Source: Tritrichomonas musculus (Eukaryota; Parabasalia; Tritrichomonadida; Tritrichomonadidae). From it: 64,000 bases of DNA. The notes beneath the pieces are model-generated. The model was not told the origin of the DNA. It saw nothing but the letters and a program-made list of their open reading frames with translations, and searched no databases. This document shows positions 19,948-31,557 of this stretch, in pieces. Position 1 is the stretch's first letter; each line of letters opens with the position of its first letter. The position numbers were made by a program, and so were the translations under genes. Location: contig JAPFFF010000002.1 of NCBI GenBank assembly GCA_039105265.1, positions 6,386,001 to 6,450,000 of the forward strand, read 5' to 3'.

Positions 19948-20090
19948 GATGGAAATGCGTATGCTCATCATTTAAAGGAGTTGTTAAACGAAATGTAGAA
20001 TCTCCAATTGAAGTTACCGAAGAAGGAATTGTGATTTTTCTCAATGATGAATATCCATTAAATGCAGAATCTATTTTATTATTAATAATG
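19948..20090 (+). pseudogene. Relic of a repeat protein with VTEEGIVI units
   Basis: One frame reads VVKRNVESPIEVTEEGIVI followed by FLNDEYPLNAES and a stop shortly after. The same unit, about 29 codons long, occurs in tandem at 39147-39612 on the minus strand as VEVIEEGIVIDVNDEHPLKAE. There is no start codon or complete gene here. The protein family is not known to me. Confidence 0.5.
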
Positions 20091-20185
20091 TAATTTCAAA
20101 TAATTAATGACATTTATATATATAAAGTATATTGAATACAGCCGTTTAGGAAATAGATTATGTCAAAAAAAATATTATGTCAATT

Positions 20186-20236
20186 CAGGGATGATGGACG
20201 GGCACGGGCAAATTGCCCGTAAAAATGACTACGCCC
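20186..20236 (+). mobile_element. Truncated copy of the CAGGGATG hAT MITE
   Basis: CAGGGATGATGGACGGGCAC and the following bases to AAAAATGAC repeat the left 50 bp of the MITE at 1605. The right end is missing and no target duplication can be assigned. It abuts the 3' end of the karyopherin-like pseudogene. Confidence 0.8.
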
Positions 20237-20314
20237 GATTTGTAAGTCAGCACAATTATAGAAGACTTTAGCATAAGATCCAAACGCGCTAGTCAAATAT
20301 TGGTACAACAAGTT

Positions 20315-21894
20315 TCAGTACTCAACGTTGCTTGTTTCCGAAATGTCAAGAGTGGCACTTACATCACAATAACTGGTAAGTAGTTTAAGAAGAGGTTCTG
20401 CAAGATTAGCAGTTTTTAATATTTCTGGATCAGTGTTGCCAAACATATCAGAAATTGCCTTAAACAAGAGTGGATTACAACTTCCTTTCTGCTTATTATT
20501 ATCAAGTAACATCTTTGAAATTGTAGAGAAAAATGAAGGAATGAATTGATTAAGGTCTTAGAAATAAAACAAGTTGCCAATAAGTAAACAAGTAGCACTA
20601 ATAACACCATCATCTTCAGAGGTTAAACCTGCATGAACATGCACAGTTACAAGCTTATTAAATGTACGAGGATCGAAAATTTGAATAAAACAATCGCTTT
20701 GATTTGTTGCAGAAACCAATGCTGCTATTGCCAACAATCATTCTTCATGAACATGATTACTTTTATTAGTATCTAAAAATGCATATAAACATTCAAGTGT
20801 TTTGCATGCATACTTAGTAATAATTTCATCACAACCTTTCATTTTCCTCAATTTAAGAAGTAAAGCGCTCAAGTTTGAGAAATATACAGATAGTACTAAA
20901 TAACATGTTTCTTCTTTACAATTCTTTTGTTTTAGTTATTTGTTCCAATTTGTTGGCATAAATGAAATCAAGCTTGGATATACAATCAGATGTTGAATTA
21001 AAAATCAACTGATTTAACGTCTCACCTGCGCTTTTAATAATTATTTTGCTTTCACTTAAAACTCCGTAATTAAAAAAAAATTTTTCAATTCCATACAGTT
21101 TGTCAAAGAATGCTGAGAGGTGTGAATCACGCATGTCATGCTTCCAAACAGCGGCCAAATGATAGCTGATACCGGCGTATCTTATAAAGATCTGTGTATT
21201 GTCGTGTGACATATTCTTTATGCTTTCTTGATCAAGATTTAGAGTTGATTCAATTATTGTAATTATCTTTGTTATTCGCTTTTCAGTGTATTGGCCAGCT
21301 TGGCTAATTATCTGAGGATAATTCATAATAGCTATACTAATTATAAAAAGTACAGTTTCGCTCATTCTTGGAACTTGGTTTGGTGCTGATAATTTAATTT
21401 ACTTATCAAATTTTTGACCTATGAATTGACCTACATAGTCATTTGTTGGTTGGTCTGAAAATGAATATAATCATTTGAATTGCAGCATGAACATCAGTCC
21501 ACTTGTCCTTGTTGATACACTCTTCAATTTTGTCTTTCAACATGTTAAAAATCTTAGAAATTGCAGTCGTCGCATACATACAAGGTTCATGCTTTTCTAA
21601 AATGTTTTCAACCTTCGTATCATTCTCATCAATGTTCCTCATGTAGCCAATGAAAAGCAGAAGTAAAATAAGAAGTGCAGATTCAATTAAAAGCGGTTGC
21701 AACGGTTCAGTTGACTTATTTGGACATAACTTTTTCTTCTCAATTATTTTTTGCTCAATAATTGCAACTCGCATCCAAAATAAAATAGAAGCATTGGTAT
21801 ATTTTGGCTCGTTTTGCAATTGAAGACCATTCATCACAAAGTTGTCTATCGTCCTCATGAAACTGGGTGAAATTGAATAGAACTTTTCAACCAA
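20315..21894 (-). pseudogene. Karyopherin/importin-beta-like HEAT-repeat pseudogene
   Basis: Successive minus-strand fragments at 21894-21439, 21365-20916 and 20613-20315 lie in different frames and read like consecutive HEAT repeats. They include PLLIESALLILLLLFIGYM, EPCMYATTAISKIFNMLKDK, WTDVHAAIQMIIFIF, ITKIITIIESTLN, IKSAGETLNQLIF and LAEPLLKLLTSYC. Order and spacing resemble the middle of importin beta (Kap95): acidic loop, then CL..I, then W...HAA. At least two frame changes and several stops separate the pieces, and both ends are missing. Any other long HEAT-repeat protein is possible, so the importin assignment is tentative. Confidence 0.55.
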
Positions 21895-22014
21895 CGTATA
21901 GAAAATATGATGGAGATCATGAAAAAGTTCAACATTCTTGATTTTAAATGAGTTCGGAATCGATTCTAATAATAATGGAATGCGAGCTCCTTCAATTCCA
22001 TTGTCATTTAATAT

Positions 22015-22250
22015 CTGGATTATATTGAGTGGATTATTTCAAATGGATTATATTGAGTGGATTATATCAACTGGAATATATTTAGTGGATTATATCAACT
22101 GGAATATATTGTGTGGATTATATTGAGTGGATTATTTCAACTCGATTATTTTGTGTGGATTGTATTTAATGGAATGTAATTGAGTGGATCATATTGAATG
22201 AAATGTAATTGGAATGAAATATAATTGGAATGAAATGTAATTTAGATGAG
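22015..22250 (+). repeat. Minisatellite of TGGATTATATTGAG-type units
   Basis: About fifteen degenerate 14-17-bp units (ATTGAGTGGATTATAT, ATCAACTGGAATATAT and variants) in tandem, grading to TGGAATGAAATGTAAT at the right. No coding sense is seen. An 8-bp-TSD element follows directly. Confidence 0.85.
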
Positions 22251-22261
22251 ATATTGATGAA

Positions 22262-22788
22262 CTAGGCTTTTGTATCCAGTGAACTGAGTGTCCATTTTCG
22301 ACTTTTTGTAAAAAGCTGTCACTTTTTGTGGACATAAAACTGCTTTTTTATTTAGTATTTTATTCAAAGATTTGAGTTGAAGTATCCAAATAATATTTTA
22401 TTGGATACTTTATTTTTACTTTAATAAACTCATTAATATAAGAAAAAAAGCAATAATAAATGTCTTAAACACCTACTATTCTTAATTATAAAAAAACCTC
22501 TCAAATATGAATTATAAACTTTTCAAATTCACTAAGAATGATTTTGACCAAGAAGATCAACATTTGAAATAAAAAATAAAATTCAATGTAAATTTGGAGC
22601 GATATAATTGGTCAAACGAAATATACATTCAAAATAATCAATGAAAATTTAAAGGTGTATCCAAGATTGAATTAAAGTGTCCATTTTGGCGATTTTGGAT
22701 CCTCAAATTCTCTCAAAAAATAACGAACAAAAATGAGTATCCATTGGATACTTTTTGAATACAAACTCGTTTGGACACAAAAGCCTAG
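22262..22788. mobile_element. Non-autonomous element, ends CTAGGCTTTTGT, 8-bp target duplication
   Basis: The 527-bp segment begins CTAGGCTTTTGTATCCA and ends TGGACACAAAAGCCTAG, inverted repeats with one difference. It is flanked by TTGATGAA at 22254-22261 and 22789-22796. The 8-bp duplication indicates the hAT superfamily. No transposase frame. The terminus GACACAAAAGCCTAG recurs alone at about 23446-23460, apparently the right end of a second, truncated copy. Confidence 0.85.
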
Positions 22789-22796
22789 TTGATGAA

Positions 22797-23445
22797 ATGG
22801 TTTGATAAAAATATCTGACTTCTATTGAATTTTTGATAAAAATATCTTAATTTTCAATTAATTAATTCCAATGAATTAAATGGATATTTGATCGTCGTGG
22901 TTAAATAATAAATGAGATTGTAAATATTATTATACATAAATATTTATTTATATTGTTTAATATTTTTATTAATTTATTATTTAATCTTTGTTATAATATT
23001 ATTTATTTGATTTGTAAATTACATATTCTTAAATTTTATTCAATATATTATAATATTTTTAATATTTTTTTTTTATTTTAAAAATATATTTTTATATAGT
23101 TATATAGTTATGAAATTATGAAGAAATAATACATATAATTACATTTTTACGAAAATATTTTAATTTTGTTAAAGAAAAAAAATTGAGAGTATTATTCAAA
23201 ATTTAAGAAAAAAAAAAGATATTGACTTTCACTTTTTTTCTTTATCAAGACAAATTAAAAAATGTAGAAAAATGAATATGATATTTTCGTTTTTTTACAA
23301 AAGAAATATTATATGTCCAAAAAAAAATTTATGGACACAGATATTCAAAAAATACTCTCAAAAAGAGGATTTTTAAAAATTTTGTATCCATTAAAATTCT
23401 TAAAGCTTCATCAAAAAGTTAGAAAATGGAAACTTTTTTATATGG
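22797..23445. other. AT-rich stretch with part of a second CTAGGC element
   Basis: Contains two incomplete copies of the minisatellite unit at 22797-22850 and GATCGTCGTGGTTA, shared with the left part of the MITE at 3452. The right terminus of a CTAGGC-type element closes at about 23460; its left end could not be recognised. Confidence 0.4.
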
Positions 23446-23464
23446 ACACAAAAGCCTAGGTTAC

Positions 23465-23612
23465 TGTAAAAATATCTGACTTCTATTGAATTTTTGAATG
23501 AATGTTATTTGAAATGGTTTGATAAAAATATCTGACTTCTATTGAATTTTTGAATGAATGTTATTTGAAATGGTTTGATAAAAATATCTGACTTCTATTG
23601 AATTTTTGAATG
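23465..23612 (+). repeat. 57-bp tandem repeat, about 2.5 units
   Basis: Units contain AAAAATATCTGACTTCTATT and TTTTTGAATGAATGTTATTTG in tandem. One further unit lies at 22798-22850, so the array was split by the intervening mobile DNA. Confidence 0.85.
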
Positions 23613-23625
23613 AATGAATTTAAAT

Positions 23626-24958
23626 TAGACATGTTCAACGCTCAATTCTCAGAATTTTTTTGAAAGCTATCACAATTATTGTGATGATTTTATTTTTTTT
23701 TTTGGTGATGTTAAAATCTTCAATATTTCTCAGAATTTTTCTGAGAAATACTGAATGGTCACTAAAAAAAAAAAAGGTATTGAAAATTAGATTTTGTTTT
23801 TTATTGAATTTTAATTTTTTTGTTTTGTTTTTATCTTTAAAAAAACTAAATAAATTATTTGTTTTCTCCAGAATATATATTTTCCATCCTTATTGCAAAT
23901 TGAGCATTAAGAAGATCATCCGACTTATTATAATCTTTTGATCCATAAAGATACTTTAAATGCGAAAATAGTCTTTCTACAGGCAACTCGGAGCATGCCA
24001 TATTTATTATTCGAATAGCAATATTTGCTAAAAAATTTAAATTATTAACATTACTATTCCGATTATTTTGCCAAAATAAAAATGAGTCATTAACTTCAAA
24101 ATTTGATAATTCCATATATGAATTTATTTGATCTTTAATAATATTCTCATCAAATTTGAATTTAAATTCATTATATTGAAGTATATATTTTTGAATAATA
24201 TTTAAATAATTTTTCTTTTGGTTTTGATCGACTTGATTCAAAAAATATCGGCGCCCTTCAATTGTTAAGAAAAATGCTGTTATTGCTATTTGAATTTCAT
24301 ATGCTGAATAAATACGATCAATAATAACATTTCCAAAACCACGGATATTAATACTACTCAAATTTGCAATAAAAGTTTTTAATTTTATGATATTTGGATA
24401 ACCCATACAAATTAGATAATTATCTTTCCCAATTTCTGAAGAAATTTGTGAGTATAGTGACAACTTCTTCTAAAATGATAATTTTTTCGTTTTAATTTGC
24501 AAAATGGGCATATACTTTCATATTCATTATTAAATCCATGTACTTTATAAATCATTCCGTACTTAGCGAATCGTCTGACTTTTTTATTATAATCTTTTTT
24601 GTCGTTTTTTGGATCTAATGCGGATAAAGCTGCCAAAATCATATGCGTGCCAGGTGGCCAAGCGAAAATATTCATATTTATAAAAAATTATTTCAAAAAG
24701 TTTAAAATCTTCCTTTAAAAATAAATAAAATATATATTTCATATGAAAAAATTAAATACAATTTTTTATAATAATGAATATATATAAATTATTATTTATA
24801 TCATATAATAACATATTATAAAAATTCATAAAAAATTATTTACCAAGATATTTATAAATATAAATTTTGAGTTAAATATTTGATTGAAAAATTATCAGAA
24901 ATAATTTTATCTCCATTGAATTAAAATTCAATTAAAAATTGAATGTTGAACATGTCTA
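23626..24958. mobile_element. Short hAT transposon with transposase remnant and 8-bp target duplication
   Basis: The element of 1333 bp has termini TAGACATGTTCAACGCTCAA and, inverted, TAGACATGTTCAACATTCAA. It is bordered by ATTTAAAT at 23618-23625 and 24959-24966. It encodes a minus-strand hAT transposase in two overlapping frames. The good termini and perfect target duplication point to fairly recent insertion. The encoded protein, about 270 codons, is far shorter than the usual 600 or more, so the copy is probably an internally deleted derivative. Confidence 0.92.
23855..24675 (-). pseudogene. hAT transposase, short and frameshifted
   Basis: The first frame (24675-24412) holds a BED-like zinc finger with CPFC and closely spaced His near CHYTH. 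The second frame (ending 23855) continues one base out of register from about 24463, where it has no ATG of its own, and ends with the hAT C-terminal dimerisation block ACSELPVERLFSHLKYLYG. Most of the catalytic RNase H-like core and its insertion domain is absent or unrecognisable. It cannot make a normal transposase as it stands. Confidence 0.88.
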
Positions 24959-25239
24959 ATTTAAATTGAGTAGAATTAATAGAGGAAAAAATTAACAGGA
25001 AAAATAAATTCGAGTGGACCACAAGCAAAGCTTGGGTCCTGTGAAACAAGACAAAAATTTGGTTCAATGACCAATTTTGTTTTGAGATATTTTGGTTAGA
25101 AATTTTGATAAATTGCAATTTTTTTGATAATATTTCATTTGAAAAACAGTTAAATTTGAGGTTCATAAAGATTTAATTTTAAAAATTTTCCCATTCAATC
25201 TCTAAAAATTTATCCATTCAATATTATTTTGCTAATTAT

Positions 25240-25860
25240 TCACTCACAATGGATAAATTATTATTTGATTATTATTTTGATGATGCTACTCTATTGTTGA
25301 TTATTATATTGATTCATCTAAATTTATCCATTCAATCTCTAAAAAATTTCACTCACAAATCTTAAAATTTTAGAGAGATTCCATTAATTAAATCTAACAA
25401 CTTTGCTGATATTGTTATTGTTATTGAATCTGATTATTATTCTGATGATTCATCAAAATTTATCCATTCAATCTCTAAAAATTTATTCATTCAAATAGTT
25501 ATTCAAATGATTATTATTCTGCTGATAATTCTATTGATTATTATTCAAATGATTATTATTCTGCTGATAATTCTATTGGTTATTATTCTGCTGACAATTC
25601 ATTTGATTATTATTATGATTATTATTCAATTGATTATTATTCAGATGATATTATTCTGATTATTATTCTAATTATTATTCTATTGATTATTATTCTGATG
25701 ATGCTACTCTGATTATTATTCTGATTATTATTCTAATTATTATTCTATTGATTATTATTCAGATGATATTATTCTGATTATTATTCTGTTGATTATTATT
25801 CTATTGATTATTATTCTGATGATGCTACTCTGATTATTATTCTGATTGTTGTTATTGATA
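25240..25860 (+). repeat. ATTATTATTCTGATGAT simple-sequence array
   Basis: A long degenerate array of TGATTATTATTCTG, ATTGATTATTATTC and GATGATGCTACTC motifs with higher-order duplications of about 100 bp (compare 25680-25740 with 25790-25850). A weaker ATTTATCCATTCAATCTCTA repeat lies just left of it. No coding is expected. Confidence 0.85.
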
Positions 25861-26062
25861 TTGTTATTGAAATTGCTTCACAAAAAATAAAAGAGAGATT
25901 GAATGGTTTATTTATTTGTATTTGTGAGCTTTATTTATTTATTTATTCTATCTTTACCAAACTATATATTCTTTGTTTCTTACTATTATCTCTTATGTAT
26001 TTGCTTCTGATTTCATATTCATCTGGTATCTCTTTATCATTCTTAAATCCAAAATATTAGTA

Positions 26063-27019
26063 TTACTGTTTCTTGCCATTAAACTCTTTGTTCAATCCCT
26101 CTTCTTTAATCATTACCGTATCTTTCTTTTTTTCCTCTTCTTCTGTCTCTTCAACAATAACCTCCCCCATTTTACTAATGTACTTAACCCATGAATCTTT
26201 ATTCATAGATAACCATGCATTAGCTCTCAGTTGATTATATCTTGTCTTGTATCTGTTCTTTGTTACTTTAAATGTAAACTTCTCCTCGGGTACTTTAACT
26301 TGTCTCATATACAGGTAGGCTGTGGAGTCTTCATTCCTGTTTCTCCCTACGAATTGCTCTACACTTGAAACTGTATCAAGTGGTGTTTGAATGAATATGG
26401 ATAGTAACTTCTCCTTCAGTGACTGCACTGACTGGATACATGATGTAGCTATTATTATATCAACAAATTTGCATTCACTACTGATCTCAACCTCTATCTT
26501 CTCAGAGTTGTATAGTGCTTTGTTTAGTTCATTGTTGATGCAATCTTTTAATCTTTCGTACTCATTCTTGTCTTCTATCTTTATCAATATCTTGTCATAC
26601 CGCTTTATCTCTTCTAATACTTGTTTAGCTATAGTCTCTCTTTGCCCTTCCATATTGCTCTTCCGCTTATATAGATAAATTGTGCGATGGTACTTAATGT
26701 CAACTAAGGGACTTATCTTTTCTTATTCTTCTAAAACTGAGTGACAAGATATAGCTGATGATGTTGCAGTAATCAATCCAACTCTATTGAACTCCCTATA
26801 TATTTCAATTAAAGATATGTGCTTTAATAATAAATGTGCTTCATCAATCAATAGAGTGTACTGTTTATTGAAGTCTATCTGATGGTGGTAGAAGTGTTCA
26901 ATGATGCCTCCTAGACACTTAGATGAAGTAGAGAATGTAGTGATAACAACAGGGACAAAATGTGTGATAGCAGTTTTAAATTCTTTGAATGCAACCTCCT
27001 TAACGCATACTATTATCAT
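26063..27019 (-). pseudogene. SF2-type helicase, 5'-truncated, one internal stop
   Basis: A single minus-strand frame runs from 27019 to 26063 with one in-frame TAA at 26723-26725. Upstream of the stop are TLLIDEAHLLL (Walker B/DEAH-type motif II) and VGLITATS (motif III). Downstream are a linker PLVDIKYHRTIYLY, then VDIIIATSCIQSV and SSVEQFVGRNRNED, which look like motifs V and VI (Q..GR.R). The motif I half with the Walker A loop is absent upstream of 27019. The order recalls origin-binding-protein-like helicases, but the exact family is not certain. The C-terminus is Lys/Glu-rich. Confidence 0.7.
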
Positions 27020-27084
27020 CTCATCTATGTAATCTCAAATATTTTTTATAAAAAGAATCTTCTGTAATTGAATAATCGGAAACA

Positions 27085-27124
27085 GAAGATTCAAGAGATG
27101 GAGAGCTCCATCCCTCGAATCTTC
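27085..27124. repeat. 40-bp imperfect hairpin
   Basis: GAAGATTC at 27085-27092 pairs with GAATCTTC at 27117-27124, and inside it GATGGAG pairs with CTCCATC across a 2-base loop. It lies between the truncated helicase and the mariner remnant. Confidence 0.7.
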
Positions 27125-27338
27125 AGCAAAGTATAATCTGTAATTAAGTATATCTTCCTTCGCAAGTACTGGCATCCTCCTCTTCCCACTTTGTCCACGT
27201 GGAATATGGACAACTAGGATTCGATCAATAATGGAGGAATGCTAGCATGCACTTCCCGAAAAATATAATGGCGCTTTTTTGAAATAGAATATTCAAAAAG
27301 TAACGGTTCTCTCAATTTCCACAACCAATAATTGGGGC

Positions 27339-27533
27339 TTGCTGGAGGATAATGCAAGACCGCAAAAAGAAGAATATACACTGGAGACTTTCCGAGATAT
27401 GCATATAAATGTATTAACAAACTGGCCACCGTATTCCCCAGATTTATCGCTTTTTGAAATTATATGGGCTATAATGGGGAAATGTGTGGAAAAAGCCACC
27501 CTAAAACAATTCCAGAATTTATTCAAAAGTTAA
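27339..27533 (+). pseudogene. mariner/Tc1 transposase fragment
   Basis: The frame encodes LEDNARPQKEEYTLETF and then NWPPYSPDLSLFEIIWAIM, the second and third catalytic blocks of mariner-type transposases ((Q/L)DNARPH and YSPDLNPIE..W). A following piece, VWYNQITSIHSI, continues in another frame. The N-terminal two thirds are not recognisable upstream, though weak traces run to about 27200. It is an old, truncated copy of a plain DNA transposon. Confidence 0.85.
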
Positions 27534-27673
27534 ATAATGTTTGGTACAACCAAATAACCTCTATTCACTCAATTCAATTAACCTCATACTAATTGAGAGG
27601 ACTAACTATTTCATATTCATACAAAAATAAAAATAGTTGAAAAAGTGAAAAGTAAACGGCTGATAAAACTTAA

Positions 27674-28060
27674 GGTGTTCTTAATCATATGTGTAGCCTA
27701 ATTGCATGTATCCATCAGGAAAGGAAACTGTCGATGCATTATCAGCAACGCAAACGCAATCTGGGAAGCTAATTGAATGGAATTCATCTCCTTGTGAAAC
27801 AATGAATTTGTTAACCTTATTTCAGGTTGAAATGAATCTGCAGAGACCAAGAAAAAGAAAAGCATTAAGAGAATTCTTTATCTTGTTAATTTTAGTGTTC
27901 TCAATGTAAACGTTGGTTGAGTTAACTTTTGGAGAGAACTTGAAAATGTTATCAGAAACAAAACTTTCAAATTAGTATAATTCTGTTGATTAAATCTAAC
28001 GCGTAACGAGATTGATGATCCAACCGAAGCTTCGTTGCTTTCAAATGTGCGGCTTTCAAT
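27674..28060 (-). pseudogene. Possible relic of a surface-protein gene
   Basis: On the minus strand, blocks in alternating frames read FESNEASVGSSISLRV, FSPKVNSTNVYIENTKI and DCVCVADNASTVSFPDGYM, richer in Ser, Asn and Gly than the AT-rich background. The style resembles trichomonad Pmp-like surface proteins (F..N.AS.GG.I). Many frame changes would be needed, so this is a weak call. Confidence 0.3.
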
Positions 28061-28490
28061 TTCTTGTTTTTTATATCATAAACATTGTCAGAATTAATAA
28101 AAATAATGAAATAACCAAATTTTCTCAGAGGGGTCATGACTAGGCCTTATTTTTTTTTACATCACAAATACTGTAAATGTCTTTTTAACGTCTTTTTTTG
28201 TAAAAAACGATTTTTTGAGTTGTAGTATTGATGGAACTTTTTGAATACGCATAAATTTTTTTTTATTTAATGAAGAATTAAAATAAAATAATATTTAATT
28301 TGATAAACATTTCACTATTTTATCATTTTTAAATTATATAAAATATTTTTAATTTAAAAAAATAATTGTAGATCAGGATAAAAATAAAAAATAAATATCG
28401 AGAAAATAACATATTTACAATTGTATATACAATTGTATACAACTTGTCCGTTTAAAAATTACAATTGTAATTACAAGAAAAAAAATAATA

Positions 28491-28733
28491 TACCTCTGAA
28501 ATTTTTTTTTTGTGATTACTTATAGAAAATTTGAATACTTTTTCCATTTCGAAAGATGCTAAGCCAAGCTCTTTAAATAAACTTGATATTCACATAATAT
28601 ACATCTTCTTATAGAATATAGCTAAATCAAAATTCCAAATGGTATGGCCAATTTTGTTGTAGCAATTTTCATTCAATTTTTCACTTTTTAAATTGAATAT
28701 TCATAAAAAATAAAAAAAATTCAATGGTACTGG
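28491..28733 (-). repeat. Dispersed repeat family R1, copy 2 (inverted, shorter)
   Basis: Reverse complement of the first 245 bp of the R1 repeat (compare 4488 and 30914). With copy 3 it forms an inverted pair around a 2.2-kb spacer. The 3' third of the family is absent here. Confidence 0.85.
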
Positions 28734-30913
28734 AACATTTAAATAATATCGTTTTGAATTCAATATTTGATTATTCATTCTTGCTTTTCTCATTGAAGGA
28801 AATAATTTACTTCCTTCATGATTTACATCACCACACCATATAAACAAATTGAATGAATTTAAAATTTTGTAATGTTTTCCATTTATCTCATTAAAATAAG
28901 TACATTTACAAATAATAATTATTTATTTAATATTTATGTTAAATATTGTTAATATTATTTTGTTTTATTTTGGTTAATGCATCAATATCCAGAATATCGG
29001 ATCTGCTAAAATGAAATATATCCTGAATTAAATATGAGTTTTAAGTACTTGGTATATTATATACAATATTGAAGTAATCATTTTTTAAATAATTCTTTTT
29101 TTTGTTGAGATACCTTTGATACAAAAAATTTTATGAGAGCATTTTAAAAAGATAATATCTAAAAATTGGCACATCCTTTTATAAATTAATTCTTTATTTA
29201 TATTTTGAAAATAAAATTAGAAATAATTAAATAATTAATATTAAAATTCTATTTCAAATTATTGAGAAATATGTATTTTATTTCAATAATGGTAAAATAT
29301 GGTCGATCTATAAAACAAAAATGGCTCTGATTCTTTCAAAAAAAGATTTATTTTGCAAATAAATTCTATATATGCAACATATATGATTTAAATATATTGA
29401 TCCCTAAAAGTAACGTAGAAATAATTACATTATGGAATGATTCATATCATGCATTCCATCAAATTGAAATATTTCATTCCATAATTAGGGAAGAAATATT
29501 ATATATTTATAGTATATTTATAATTAAAAATAAAAATCATGATTTGTTTGACTGTTATCATATTGCGATTTAATTAGCTTTACTTTTGAATTAAAATCAC
29601 AAACAAATTACAATAATAGATTATATATATCAATTATACTCCAATATTGCATTAAACATATTTGATTTTTTTCTTCTTATTGATTTTTTCAATCAATGAT
29701 GATAATTTTAATTTTTTGTTTTTTTCCTTTCAAAACACAAAAAATTGTTTTGTTATAAGTATTCATATATTATTCTGAAAAAAAGTTTTTTAATTTAGTT
29801 GATATACATTTTAAATAAAAAAAATCCAATGATTTTTATTATTAATATAATTGTTTATCTTATAAATGAATTTATAAAAATATTTTTTTGATTTTAAATT
29901 TAAAATATTTGAGATTATTGAGAAATAAGGAAAATAGTATTTTTTTATTTCATTCAAATTAATTCAATTTTTAAAAAATAAATATATCTAATTATTCAAA
30001 ACAAAACAAAAGTAATCATGAGATGTATTAGTAATTAATTTTAATATATATTTTAATATTAAAATATATAATTTCAAATATAAATGTACTTTGAGTTAGA
30101 TGTGAAAGCTTTCCTTTATTTATTTACTCACTTCACAAAACTTTAAACGTAAAATCAAAAGGCTGACCACCTTTATTCCTTTCAAATTTCTCTTACATAT
30201 TTTTTTCCTTTCATTTTTTAAAATTTTGAACTTTTTATCTCAAATTTATTTTTTCTGTTTTATTTTGGCTGTGTTTGATAAATAATTTTCTTAATTTTTT
30301 TTATCTCAAATCTTTTTTTTTTTTTCATAATAATTATATCCTATAATTTATAAGATATTTAAAATGTTTATAATATTATATAAATTTTGTAATATATTTA
30401 TAAATATAAAAATAGATAATATTTAATTTATTTATTATTTTATATAATATATTTTATAAATATGTAACTGTAAGAATTTAATTGATTATTTGATAATTTT
30501 TCTTTCCAAAATACCGAAACTACAGCAAGATGATTGAAAAAAATATTATAATATATTGCCTAAAATGCAATAAATCTCAAAATACACAAATTGAGTTTAT
30601 TTAAATTTCAGAGATTACGTAATTTTATATTTATAAATTACAATTTTTCCAAAGAACCGATCAATTGACATGTGAGATATCAATCGAAACATTTATATTA
30701 ATTAAAAAAACATAAAAACAACTAAATTTGCTTAGATAATTGCAAATTTTGAATAGAAATAAATTGAAAGAAAAAAATAATTTATTTGAAATTTCAAAAA
30801 AATAAAATTATTTTTTCTAATATTTTATCTCAATTTTTATTTTCACTTCACTAAATTATACTCAGAAAAATTGTGAGAATAGTTGAAGATCTAAAAATAT
30901 TTTTTCGATAATG
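28734..30913. other. AT-rich spacer between inverted R1 copies
   Basis: No gene-like frame, tRNA or inverted termini were seen in this 2.2-kb stretch. Flanking by inverted R1 copies leaves open that the whole 28491-31305 segment once moved as a unit. Confidence 0.4.
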
Positions 30914-31305
30914 AGATGTACCAGTACCATTGAATTATTTTTTTTATGAATATTCAATTTAAAAAGTGAAAAATTGAATGAAAATTGCTACAGCAAAATC
31001 GGCCATACCATTTGGAATTTTGATTTAGCTATATTCTATAAGAAGATATATATATTATGTGAATATCAAGTTTATTTAAAGAGCTTGGCTTAGCATCTTT
31101 CAAAATGGAAAAAGTATTCAAATTTTCTATAAGTAATCACAAAAAAAAATTTTCAGAGGTATTTTTTTTTTTTTATATTAGTAACTTTTTGCATATAAGG
31201 AAATTATATTTTCAATGTAATAAAATAATCAATACAAATATTAAATCGATTATTTTCAAATTATTAATATATGATTATATATTTATTAAAAAGCAATTAT
31301 TGTAA
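30914..31305 (+). repeat. Dispersed repeat family R1, copy 3
   Basis: About 390 bp, near-identical to 4488-4882, including TTAGTAACTTTTTGCATATA in the distal third. A 66-codon frame across it (31105-31305) is shared in sense with copy 1 only in part, so coding is unlikely. Confidence 0.88.
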
Positions 31306-31557
31306 ATGTATCCATTTATTTTTAAATAAATACTATATAATAAATAAATAAAAAATATAATTCATGAAACTCTTCCGTAACCCGAAATAACTTAGTATTA
31401 GTACATATCTATAATGGCTCTTTTCAAATATTCCAGTTTAGAAAAAAAAAAAAAAAAATTAATAGAAAAAGTTTAATATAAATCTTCAATTAAACTTTTT
31501 CAAATAAAATTCATCATTTTTTTAACATCATAAATCTTCCATATTAAATAGCTCAAA

